Source: an uncultured Bacteroidales bacterium
Lineage (GTDB): Bacteria; Bacteroidota; Bacteroidia; Bacteroidales; UBA3824
Assembly (NCBI GenBank): GCA_937877455.1
Contig: CALFIU010000134.1
Coordinates: 8,209 to 72,208 of the forward strand
Direction: 5' to 3'
Length of the DNA stretch: 64,000 nucleotides
Shown here: positions 1 to 7,954 of the stretch, piece by piece
Layout: each line of letters starts with the position of its first letter
Position numbering within the stretch: position 1 is the first letter of the stretch
Position numbers and translations under genes: made by a program
Notes under the pieces: model-generated
Database searches by the model: none
What the model was told of the DNA's origin: nothing
Seen by the model: the letters and a program-made list of their open reading frames with translations, nothing else

Positions 1-467
1 CTTTGCCGTTGATAGAAAACCAATTGCAATTCCAGACCGACTTCAACTACAATTATTTTGGCGAAAAGGACTGGGAAAAAATTACAGTAAACGCTTTCGT
101 GTTCCAAGCCAAGATGTTGTATATGTCGAACAGTTTCAATGCGAAATTAGAATTTCAGACCCCGTACAAATACCTCAACATGGGTACAAAAATAAAAGAC
201 CCAGCATGGTTGAAATTGAGTTTGGGCTACAATGTAAAACGTTGGAACTTCATGCTCGTAGTTAAGAATCCGATGATGGAATACGCCAAGACCACCGAAT
301 ACCGCTCGCTAGCGTTCCTTTCCACGAGCGACGTATATTCGCCATACGAGGCTTACAATTACATAAAAATCGGCGTAAGTTACCGTTTCAGCATTGGACA
401 GCAACACGAATACAGAAAAATTGAAATGGACGAAGAAACCAAGTCAGGAATCTTAAAAAGAAACTAA
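1..467 (+). CDS. C-terminal end of a TonB-receptor-like outer-membrane beta-barrel protein (partial)
   Basis: The reading frame is open from the window edge, so the real start lies upstream. The last ~155 residues are alternating polar and aromatic strands typical of an outer-membrane barrel. They match the C-terminus of the complete barrel gene at 5610-7865: both share GYNVKxWNFML, KNP, AYNYxKI, SYRF and a closing MD..KSGIL tail. It is therefore a paralog of that protein, probably of the Bacteroidota outer-membrane beta-barrel family (carboxypeptidase-like domain, plug, barrel). Only 4 bases separate it from the next gene, so it is likely co-transcribed with the M50 protease. The substrate is unknown. 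Export or uptake of a peptide is an inference from its neighbours. Confidence 0.8.
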   Translation, partial: LPLIENQLQFQTDFNYNYFGEKDWEKITVNAFVFQAKMLYMSNSFNAKLEFQTPYKYLNMGTKIKDPAWLKLSLGYNVKRWNFMLVVKNPMMEYAKTTEYRSLAFLSTSDVYSPYEAYNYIKIGVSYRFSIGQQHEYRKIEMDEETKSGILKRN

Positions 468-471
468 CATT

Positions 472-1665
472 ATGAACTACAATCAGATACAAATATCGCC
501 ATTTCATTCGGCATCGGGCGAAGAACGCTATTTGCTTTCAAATGGCAACAACTTCTACGAAACAGGTGCGCCACTTGTGGATTTGCTCATGGCGTTGCAA
601 CGAAATCCAATCGAGAACTTGGCAATAGAGGAATACATCGCACTTTCGGGCGGCAAATATACTCATTCGCAGATAAAAAATGTGATTGAAAAACATATCG
701 CGCCGTTGTTCGTTGACAAGCCCAAGAAACGCACCTTCCTTTACGAACGGGAACTTTTGGACGCGGGAAAGATAGACAGTTTTTCCGACAAACTCAGCTT
801 CTTGTTTTCGCCGGTGGCAATGACAGCGGTATTTGCAATTGGATTGTTGCTCGACATTTACTACTTTGCTACTGCGAGCAATCTGCTGGTATTCAACAAT
901 TCGGCAGGTCTTTATACAATCGGATTCTTGTTGGCGTTTGCGGTGTTTTCATCTTTTTTCCACGAACTGGGACACGCCGCCGCATGCAAACATTTCGGCA
1001 TCAAGCACGGTGCAATTGGATTTGGGCTGTACCTGAATTTTCCCGTGCTTTATACCGACGTGACGCGTGTCTGGACTTTGGAACGCCGTCAACGCTGCGT
1101 AGTCAACATAGCCGGCGTGTATTTCCAGTTTTTGCTGCTGATACCAATATTGGGCGTGTTGCTGCTTACCGGCAACGACATTTGCAGATACATCGTGTTG
1201 ATAATGAACCTTGGATTAGTGATGACACTCAATCCGTTTTTCAAGTTTGATGGCTATTGGCTGATGACCGACATCCTCGGCGTTGCCAACCTTAGGCAAA
1301 GGAGCAACGAACTTTTGGGTTATCTCTTTGCCAAGATACGCCGTGCAGAAATCACCAAAACGCCGTATTTGCTTACCTTGAAGCCAGTTGCAAAAATTGG
1401 ATTCTTGGTTTATTCATTGATTGTCAACGTGTTCATGGGGTATTATTTTCTGTATATAATTCCGAAATTTCTTTACGGATTCATAACCGAATTTCCACAC
1501 CAGATTCAGCAGTTGGTGATATTTACGGCGAGCAGGGTGTCTGTACCCTTCTCGCTGATACGGAATATTGGGTCGCAGCTGCTGTTTTTCGCTCTCATTG
1601 CGTATATGATATGGAATATTGTCAAAAGCTTAAAAAAGAAGGAAAATGCACAGACTATTAAGTAA
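472..1665 (+). CDS. M50-type membrane zinc metalloprotease with PqqD/RRE-like N-terminus
   Basis: 397 residues. Residues ~1-85 resemble a PqqD-like winged-helix domain (pattern YLLSNGNNFYETGAPLVDLL), the fold many peptide-modifying systems use to bind a leader peptide. The membrane part carries the zinc site HELGH at residues 164-168 and the downstream motif LNPFFKFDGYW with N254 and D260. That motif is typical of the putative peptide zinc metalloprotease branch of site-2-protease-like enzymes, found beside peptide export systems. Several hydrophobic segments flank both sites. The ATG lies 4 bases after the upstream barrel gene, and the 3' end overlaps the next gene by 20 bases, so it sits in an operon. 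Role by inference: it binds or processes the Cys-rich peptide encoded at 5297-5509. Confidence is high for the M50 fold and moderate for the RRE-like domain. Confidence 0.85.
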   Translation: MNYNQIQISPFHSASGEERYLLSNGNNFYETGAPLVDLLMALQRNPIENLAIEEYIALSGGKYTHSQIKNVIEKHIAPLFVDKPKKRTFLYERELLDAGKIDSFSDKLSFLFSPVAMTAVFAIGLLLDIYYFATASNLLVFNNSAGLYTIGFLLAFAVFSSFFHELGHAAACKHFGIKHGAIGFGLYLNFPVLYTDVTRVWTLERRQRCVVNIAGVYFQFLLLIPILGVLLLTGNDICRYIVLIMNLGLVMTLNPFFKFDGYWLMTDILGVANLRQRSNELLGYLFAKIRRAEITKTPYLLTLKPVAKIGFLVYSLIVNVFMGYYFLYIIPKFLYGFITEFPHQIQQLVIFTASRVSVPFSLIRNIGSQLLFFALIAYMIWNIVKSLKKKENAQTIK

Positions 1666-3478
1666 ATATAGCGGAATTTTACTTCCAAGTTTCGTAGTGC
1701 TTTTTGCCGCAAAATATTTGTTAGGTTTTTCTGACGCATACGGCATTTTAGCACTTGTTTTCGGCGTGTTTGTATTTGCAATCCAGCCTATGGCAATGAA
1801 AAGGTTTTGTATGCTCGATTGGGCGGTGACGGCTTTTTCTATTGTAAGCATTGCGCTAAGTTTCAGCGGCGGCATTACAACGGCAAGTTTGTCGGAAAGT
1901 GCATTTTTTGCAATGTGCTTGGCAATGTATTTTGCTATCAAACAAAAAGATGTGCAGCATACCGAAATATTCTTGACTACGTTTTTCATTCTTGCCTCAG
2001 TGGCAATGTCGCTGGCTGTAGTATCGTTTTTCATTTTTAGAACCAATGTTTTGAACGCTGGATTTGCAGATGTTTACGACTTTCGTTTTCTGTATCGCCC
2101 GTTGGGTTTTACATGCAACTTTTGGGCGGAAAGCGTGGTGATACTTGCGGCGTTGTCGCTGTACACGAAAAAATACCGCTATGTTTTTTTGTCGTTGTCG
2201 GTATTGTCGGCATTGCTTACATTCTCTCGCGGGGCATACATCGCATTGGCGCTTTTGACAGTGGGATTTTTCGTGATTGAAAAAGCAAAAAACGAACGCA
2301 AAAATTTTGTAGTCGCAATTTCTGTGGCAATGCTCATTACAACTATATTTTGCCACAACGAATTGTTTAAAACGTTAAGTTTCAACACACAAACCACGCA
2401 ACAGCAAAGCACCGCTTGGCGTATGGAATCCATTGGCGGCGATTGGGAAGTTTTTATTAATCAACCACTTATTGGATATGGTGCGGATAGTTACGGCGAT
2501 ATGACCGGCAAAAATCACGACTACGATTCGCGCAAAAATTTTTCGGGCGTTGCACCTAATGTGTTTTCAAAAATCGGGATTGAAAAAGGCATTTTGGGGA
2601 TAATTGCAATGTTGTTTTTGATTGTAGTTGTGATTCGCGAAATCAATCTCAACTTCAAAAACAAAGAAATCAAAATTGCGGCTTTGATATTTGCAGTAAT
2701 CTTTGTAAAAGAACTTTCGCAGTCGTCTTTTGCCGAAAATAGGTTTACTATTTTTGTGTGCTACGTGCTGTTTGGCATGATGACGAAATGCTACCGCTTA
2801 GGTAATACGAGCCACGAATACCCAATAATGCGTTGGTGTGTTTATCTTATGATTGTGCCTGTTTTGGCAGGGATTGGTGGCAAATATTTTAACGATTTCC
2901 AATTCAGCAAACCATACCCCGAAGCAATACAAAACTACATTTGCGCAATTAGTTGGCTTGAAAACAACAAACTCCAAAAGGCAGAAAACAAGCTAAAAAA
3001 TCTTTGCGAAAAATATCCATCTTGCGGCGAGTTTAATTTTGCTCTTGGTAATGTATATCTGCGCAAAAACGATACTTCAACAGCTATAGAATTGATTGCT
3101 AAAGCTATTAATTTGCAACCCAAAATTATCGACAGCGAAGATTTTGAGGAGTTTATCAAAACCGATTATGTTGTTTATAACAGGCTAAAAAACAACATCA
3201 TAAATTCAGACCATAATCTAAATACTCCACAAGATCATGCCCGAATGGGTTTTGTATATCAAAGTTTTGGATTAATCGACCAAGCCAAATTGTTTTTAAA
3301 GTCGGCTGTCGAAGAAATGCCGTCGCTTTCCACGCCGTGGCTCTTGCTTGGCGACACTGTCAAGTACAACCTTCTGACCCGAGGCGCGTTCCAAGGCGAA
3401 GACCACAAAATCGCAATACCGACAGAAAAATTTTCTGTTTATGAAATGTTTTGTAAAACTTATATCGACAGACAATGA
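1646..3478 (+). CDS. Wzy/O-antigen-ligase-like multi-pass membrane protein with C-terminal TPR-like repeats
   Basis: 610 residues. About ten hydrophobic segments fill residues ~1-400, including the Wzy_C-type stretch LTFSRGAYIALALL near residue 195. A soluble helical tail follows with TPR-like spacing (for example GEFNFALGNVYLRKND and ARMGFVYQSFGLIDQAKLFLKSAVEE). The superfamily contains O-antigen ligases, polymerases and PglL-type protein O-glycosyltransferases. These usually carry an H-N-x-aromatic motif in the large loop. Here the corresponding place reads A303-P304-N305-V306-F307, so the usual His is not seen. It may be a divergent or non-ligase member. The start overlaps the M50 gene by 20 bases and the end overlaps the next gene by 4, which indicates tight co-translation. 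The substrate is unknown. Confidence 0.75.
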   Translation: MHRLLSKYSGILLPSFVVLFAAKYLLGFSDAYGILALVFGVFVFAIQPMAMKRFCMLDWAVTAFSIVSIALSFSGGITTASLSESAFFAMCLAMYFAIKQKDVQHTEIFLTTFFILASVAMSLAVVSFFIFRTNVLNAGFADVYDFRFLYRPLGFTCNFWAESVVILAALSLYTKKYRYVFLSLSVLSALLTFSRGAYIALALLTVGFFVIEKAKNERKNFVVAISVAMLITTIFCHNELFKTLSFNTQTTQQQSTAWRMESIGGDWEVFINQPLIGYGADSYGDMTGKNHDYDSRKNFSGVAPNVFSKIGIEKGILGIIAMLFLIVVVIREINLNFKNKEIKIAALIFAVIFVKELSQSSFAENRFTIFVCYVLFGMMTKCYRLGNTSHEYPIMRWCVYLMIVPVLAGIGGKYFNDFQFSKPYPEAIQNYICAISWLENNKLQKAENKLKNLCEKYPSCGEFNFALGNVYLRKNDTSTAIELIAKAINLQPKIIDSEDFEEFIKTDYVVYNRLKNNIINSDHNLNTPQDHARMGFVYQSFGLIDQAKLFLKSAVEEMPSLSTPWLLLGDTVKYNLLTRGAFQGEDHKIAIPTEKFSVYEMFCKTYIDRQ

Positions 3479-5232
3479 AAAAAAATTTGTTTCTCATAAT
3501 TACAATTCTTCTTTCCTCTTGCGGCGACTACACCAAATTGCCGCAAGAGACTGAAGATGCGTTGCAAAAATCGGGTAAAAATTTCAACGAACTATTCGAT
3601 GTTATCGTGCGTTACAAAGATACCGACACGATGAAGCTCCACGCCGCCAATTTCCTTATTGCAAACGCGCAATACAAATATTTTTTGGATACCATCGACG
3701 GCGAGAGAATTTGCGATTTGGAAGTGTTGACCGCCCAAACACTCACAAATAACATCGACTTGGCATTTGACGCTTACCAAAAATCGTGGAACAAAAATCT
3801 TTGTTTCGATGATTTCAAAGAATTTTTGTTGCCATATCGCATTGCCGACGAAAAACTTTCCAACTGGCGTAGAGATTTCGCTGAAAATTACTCAGATTCA
3901 CTGCTTTCTGACTCTATCGACACACCCGAAAAGGTTGCCCAGATTGTCAACGATGAAATTATCGAGAACTATCCCGATTTTACCAATTGCAACGATTTTG
4001 CCATGCGCGCCACTTTCATTATGCGCTCGTGCGGCATTCCCGTTGCTTTGGCAATCATACCTCACTGGGGAACAAGGGCTGAATCACACATTTTCAACGT
4101 GTTAAAAACACAAAACGAACTAATCGATTTCCTTGGCGGAGAGAATACGTTTGGCTCGCATTTGGCTGGCTTTCACGACAACATCCCGAAAGTTTACATG
4201 CTCTGTTTTTCAAAACAAACAGATTCGCCACATTGGAAATACCCAAAAGAAGAAAAACCCGCTTTTTTCAAAAATATTTTTCTCAAGGATATTACTGCAC
4301 AATTGTCATCCATAGAAACTTCTGATTATCAATTAAATATTGATTCGCGCAATAAACTTGCTTATCTCTGTGTATTCGACCGCATCGGCTGGATTCCCGT
4401 TGCATACGGTGAAATTAAGGATAAAAAGGTGAATTTCAATAATGTAGGCATCAACGTTGTATATCAACTTACCACTTTTGATGACGGCGAAATCAATTGC
4501 ATAGGCAATCCGTTTTTGGCACTTAAAAATGGGGAAATAAGGAATTACAATCCGTCTGAAAATACATTTAATCAAACTCTTACACGCAAATCGCCCGAAT
4601 CCAACCGCTGGGAGGAAGTAGAAAAACAGATTCCTGGCGGCAAGTTTCAAGGCGCAAACCGTGAAGATTTTTCGGATTCAGTCACTTTGTTTACAATAAC
4701 GGAAATTCCCGACTTGAAATTTCAGCAGGCGGAAGTTGCCAACTATCAAAAGTTTAGATATTTGCGTTATCTCTCGTCCAACAAAACATACGGCAATATG
4801 GCTGAAGTGGAATTTTACGATTCTAATGAAAAAAAATTGCAGCACAAACGTGTATTTGGGCAGTACAAACCGAGCCTTTGGTTCCCAGATTTCACTGCAG
4901 AAAAACTTTTTGACGGCGACGTACTGACATTTTTCCACACATCAGATTCGTTGGCATGGGGAGCAATAGAACTTGATGCACCTCAGGCTGTTTCTAAAAT
5001 CCGTTACAAAATCCGCAACGACGACAATGGAATACGCAGTGGCGAGATTTACGAACTTTTTTATGCAAAAGATGGCTCGTGGATTTCGCTTGGCAAGCAA
5101 ACAGCCGCACACGACGACGAAATCACATTCAAAAATCTTCCCAAAAACGCCCTCTTCTGGCTAAGAAATTTGAGCAAAGGAACAGAAGAGAGGATTTTTG
5201 AAGTTGACGACAGCGAGATTGTTTGGAGATAA
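3475..5232 (+). CDS. Lipoprotein with transglutaminase-like core and discoidin-like C-terminus
   Basis: 585 residues. The first ~17 residues form a lipoprotein signal ending SSC-GD, which predicts an acylated Cys in the cell envelope. Residues ~130-260 resemble a transglutaminase/cysteine-protease fold. C172 lies in NCNDFAMRATFIMRSCGIPV, and H205 in ESHIFNV is a candidate second catalytic residue; I could not place the third. Residues ~430-585 look like a discoidin (F5/8 type C) binding domain with FRYLRYLSSNK, EKLFDGD and WGAIELDAP. Its ATG overlaps the previous stop by 4 bases, and the Cys-rich peptide gene follows 64 bases later. An envelope cysteine enzyme beside a Cys-rich peptide could cleave, crosslink or tolerate the product. 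That role is inference. Confidence 0.78.
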   Translation: MKKNLFLIITILLSSCGDYTKLPQETEDALQKSGKNFNELFDVIVRYKDTDTMKLHAANFLIANAQYKYFLDTIDGERICDLEVLTAQTLTNNIDLAFDAYQKSWNKNLCFDDFKEFLLPYRIADEKLSNWRRDFAENYSDSLLSDSIDTPEKVAQIVNDEIIENYPDFTNCNDFAMRATFIMRSCGIPVALAIIPHWGTRAESHIFNVLKTQNELIDFLGGENTFGSHLAGFHDNIPKVYMLCFSKQTDSPHWKYPKEEKPAFFKNIFLKDITAQLSSIETSDYQLNIDSRNKLAYLCVFDRIGWIPVAYGEIKDKKVNFNNVGINVVYQLTTFDDGEINCIGNPFLALKNGEIRNYNPSENTFNQTLTRKSPESNRWEEVEKQIPGGKFQGANREDFSDSVTLFTITEIPDLKFQQAEVANYQKFRYLRYLSSNKTYGNMAEVEFYDSNEKKLQHKRVFGQYKPSLWFPDFTAEKLFDGDVLTFFHTSDSLAWGAIELDAPQAVSKIRYKIRNDDNGIRSGEIYELFYAKDGSWISLGKQTAAHDDEITFKNLPKNALFWLRNLSKGTEERIFEVDDSEIVWR

Positions 5233-5296
5233 AGAAACGGATATTCATAAATATCACATAATCAACAAATTTATTAACATTCTAATTCATGTAAAA

Positions 5297-5509
5297 ATGG
5301 AAAAGGAAAAATCAATCGAAAGCCTCAACGAGGAACTCCCAGAGTTCTTCCTGAGCGACCTCGAAGAGAGGTTGGAGACCGACCCAATGAACGTCGGTGC
5401 GTTGGTAACCTTGCAGTCCACTGTTCAGTCAGATTTCTGCTGGGACTACATCAACTGTGCCAACTATTGCGGCTGTGAAAATTACTTCAAATGCAACGGT
5501 TATTTTTAG
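5297..5509 (+). CDS. Candidate ribosomal peptide precursor, leader plus Cys/Tyr-rich core
   Basis: 70 residues from the ATG at 5297. The open frame extends back to 5198 inside the upstream gene, but the peptide's amphipathic N-terminus begins here. Residues 1-35 are charged and helix-prone (ELPEFFLSDLEERLETDP) without a Sec signal, as in leader peptides. Residues 36-70 hold five cysteines (48, 54, 58, 60, 66; spacing C-x5-C-x3-C-x-C-x5-C), many aromatics (F47, W49, Y51, Y57, Y63, F64, Y69, F70) and only one Lys. V33-G34-A35 at the centre could be a double-glycine-type processing site, leaving a 35-residue core. It lies between the transglutaminase-like lipoprotein and an outer-membrane barrel, followed by a strong hairpin. 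No family is recognised by name. No radical SAM enzyme or cyclase lies in the window, but upstream genes are not visible. Confidence 0.75.
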   Translation: MEKEKSIESLNEELPEFFLSDLEERLETDPMNVGALVTLQSTVQSDFCWDYINCANYCGCENYFKCNGYF

Positions 5510-5547
5510 CCAAGATTAAATGTTGAACACCACACAGCTCTAACAAA

Positions 5548-5577
5548 GGACGACGACATAATAAAATGTCGTCGTCC
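5548..5577 (+). terminator. 12-bp perfect hairpin after the Cys-rich peptide gene
   Basis: The arms GGACGACGACAT (5548-5559) and ATGTCGTCGTCC (5566-5577) pair perfectly around a 6-base loop. The tail is only ATTTCTAAC, so the U-run is weak. It sits 38 bases after the peptide stop and 32 bases before the barrel start. A partial terminator or a 3' mRNA-stabilising hairpin would let the peptide be made in excess over the barrel. Confidence 0.7.
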
Positions 5578-5609
5578 ATTTCTAACAATTAAAAATTTCA
5601 TTAAATACC

Positions 5610-7865
5610 ATGAACAAAATTCTCACAATCCTATTAATCCTCGCCTCTTGCTGCAACACAATGGCGCAACACACATTGACAGGACGAATCGTAGGCTCCG
5701 ACAACGCGCCCTTGCCCTACGCCGTAGTGAAAACCGGCAACATCGCAACCAACGAAATCAAGTCGACAATCACCGATTCAACTGGCAACTTCAAGTTTGA
5801 AAACATGAATGTTGGCAAATACGCCTTGATGGCCGATTTTGTTGGTTACAAACGTGGCGGCACTATGTTTGAGATGCCTGACAACGATTTTGTGTTGCCT
5901 GACTTCCAATTGCAAGAATCCGACAACCAACTCGACGCTATCGAGGTGAAAGGCCGCAGGATAGAGGACGTGGGCGACCACAAGCAGATTTTCCCGTCAG
6001 AGATGCTCAAAAACAACGCCAACAACGGCTACACCGCACTTGCGATGCTGCTGATTCCGGGACTGAAAGTGGATATTTTCGACAACAAAATCTCCACGCA
6101 CGGACACGAGACGATGCTGTGCATCAATGGACGACCCGCCAACGAGGACGAAATAAAGACTCTCAACCCTCAGGACATCAAGCGAATCGACTATTATGAC
6201 AGTTTCAATCCAAAACACCCGACTGCAAATTCTGTAATCGATTTTATAATGGCAAGGCACGACCGTGGCGCGTCGGTGTATCTGAATGCAGGTCAGCATG
6301 TCAACCGCTTTTCGGGCGACGACCTTGCTGACGTGAAAATCTTTCACAAAAAATCGGAGTTCAACATACAACTTTCGGGTTATTACAATCATTACAATCC
6401 CGAAAATGGCGAAGAATCAACTACTTGCATGGACTTTAACGGAACAGATGTTTCAAAAATCGTTGAGCCAAAATCACTGCCAATCCACGAGAACGGCTTG
6501 AATGGCAAATTCTCGTATTTGCGCTACGGCAACAACGACATCCTTCACGCAGCCGCATACTTGGGCGGCGGACACTCAGCTCGCACAGAGGATTACAGCT
6601 TGAAATTTTCGACGGATGTCAATGATTATCAAACAAAAGACCGTAACCACTCCGACAACCTCCAGCCGGCAGCGCAGATTTATTATGAAAAGCATCTCGC
6701 CAACAAGCATTTCTTCAAAATGAACGTCTATGGCAGTTACAACGAAACCGACAATCAGAGATTTTACACCTCAAACGTCGATTACAACGCCAAAACCGCC
6801 GAAAGTTACTACTATCTGAATCCTAATTTTGGATATTATATGCCAATAAAAGATAGGAACATTGCGTTTTTGAATGTTGATTATTTCCTTCACAAAATCA
6901 ATCAGACCTACACCGAAAACCTTTTGCAAAACAAGAGCGAACTCAATTACACACACGGAATTTTGCAGTTGGGCGACAATTATCAAATTGTGCCGCAGAA
7001 GGTTTCGTTTACGTTGCAGTTGTCGGACAGGATTATGACAATCAACAAACAGACAAAGCATTATTTTTCGCCGCAGTTGTTTTACAAGGCAAAAATTTCC
7101 GACAATCAAGAACTTCACGGTATGATTGTCTATGGCATCTTCGACCCGCAGATGAAATATTACAATAGTGCTATCCAAAGCCTTGACTATTACCAAGTTT
7201 TGGTTGGCAATCCCTATTTGTTGACGAGCCGTTGTTTCAGAGGCGAACTTTCCTACACGATTAAAATGCTCAACTTTTTGACAATGTACGAAAACACGTC
7301 GAAATCGCTTTACGAAAATGTTTATTTTGACGGAGAAAAATACGTCCACACGTTTCTAAACGGCGGCAACTGCGAACATTTCCTCCAAAGTGCCGAATAT
7401 GGTTTTGAACTTGCAAAACATTTGAATTTGACTTTGGCGGCAGAATACGATTTTTATAAAGAACGCGATTGGGATTTGCTTTCCCGTCATCAACTTGTTG
7501 GATATACGGCACTTATGTATATGACAGAGCATTTCATGGCAAAAGCCGAGTTCACCACCGGCGGCAAGAAAGTTGAGCAGGGTTACATCGTTTCGCGCCC
7601 CGCAGAACTCAAAATCAATTTTGGCTACAACGTCAAAAGCTGGAATTTTATGTTGCAGATTAAAAATCCCTTGATAAAAGTATGCCAAGAACGTGAATAT
7701 CAAAACGTAGGCTACTCGTTCTCCAGCAAGAATTACATGCCTCTCGACGCTTACAACTACGTGAAAATCTCCGCAAGTTACCGTTTCAACCTCGGTGGAC
7801 ATCACGATTACAAATACATCGATATGGACAACTCGCAGAAGTCGGGAATACTGAGAGGAAATTAG
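5610..7865 (+). CDS. TonB-receptor-like outer-membrane beta-barrel protein with carboxypeptidase-like N-terminal domain
   Basis: 751 residues. The signal peptide ends near CCNTMAQ. Residues ~20-105 form a carboxypeptidase-regulatory-like beta domain (HTLTGRIVGSDNAPLPYAVV, KFENMNVGKYALMADFVGYKRG), ~110-215 a plug-like region and the remainder a barrel. This matches the Bacteroidota outer-membrane beta-barrel family related to SusC/TonB receptors, at the usual length. The C-terminus is paralogous to the partial protein ending at 467. Position straight after the candidate peptide precursor suggests it moves that peptide or a related product across the outer membrane, or is its receptor; this is inferred. 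No TonB box was identified with confidence. The coding sequence reads richer in G and C than the later part of the window. Confidence 0.85.
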   Translation: MNKILTILLILASCCNTMAQHTLTGRIVGSDNAPLPYAVVKTGNIATNEIKSTITDSTGNFKFENMNVGKYALMADFVGYKRGGTMFEMPDNDFVLPDFQLQESDNQLDAIEVKGRRIEDVGDHKQIFPSEMLKNNANNGYTALAMLLIPGLKVDIFDNKISTHGHETMLCINGRPANEDEIKTLNPQDIKRIDYYDSFNPKHPTANSVIDFIMARHDRGASVYLNAGQHVNRFSGDDLADVKIFHKKSEFNIQLSGYYNHYNPENGEESTTCMDFNGTDVSKIVEPKSLPIHENGLNGKFSYLRYGNNDILHAAAYLGGGHSARTEDYSLKFSTDVNDYQTKDRNHSDNLQPAAQIYYEKHLANKHFFKMNVYGSYNETDNQRFYTSNVDYNAKTAESYYYLNPNFGYYMPIKDRNIAFLNVDYFLHKINQTYTENLLQNKSELNYTHGILQLGDNYQIVPQKVSFTLQLSDRIMTINKQTKHYFSPQLFYKAKISDNQELHGMIVYGIFDPQMKYYNSAIQSLDYYQVLVGNPYLLTSRCFRGELSYTIKMLNFLTMYENTSKSLYENVYFDGEKYVHTFLNGGNCEHFLQSAEYGFELAKHLNLTLAAEYDFYKERDWDLLSRHQLVGYTALMYMTEHFMAKAEFTTGGKKVEQGYIVSRPAELKINFGYNVKSWNFMLQIKNPLIKVCQEREYQNVGYSFSSKNYMPLDAYNYVKISASYRFNLGGHHDYKYIDMDNSQKSGILRGN

Positions 7866-7895
7866 GATTTTTGGGTAGAAACTGCTAAAATATTT

Positions 7896-7927
7896 TTTGC
7901 AATTTCTGCCCATAATTATTACCTTTG
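7896..7927 (+). promoter_or_regulatory. Bacteroidota-type promoter for the PD-(D/E)XK nuclease gene
   Basis: The -33 box TTTG (7896-7899) and -7 box TACCTTTG (7920-7927) are 20 bases apart, matching the Bacteroidota consensus TTTG / TAnnTTTG. Because the -7 box ends at 7927, an alternative start at 7925 is excluded and the ATG at 7955 is favoured. Confidence 0.7.
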
Positions 7928-7954
7928 CGCAAACAAACCAAAACGCAACACGCC

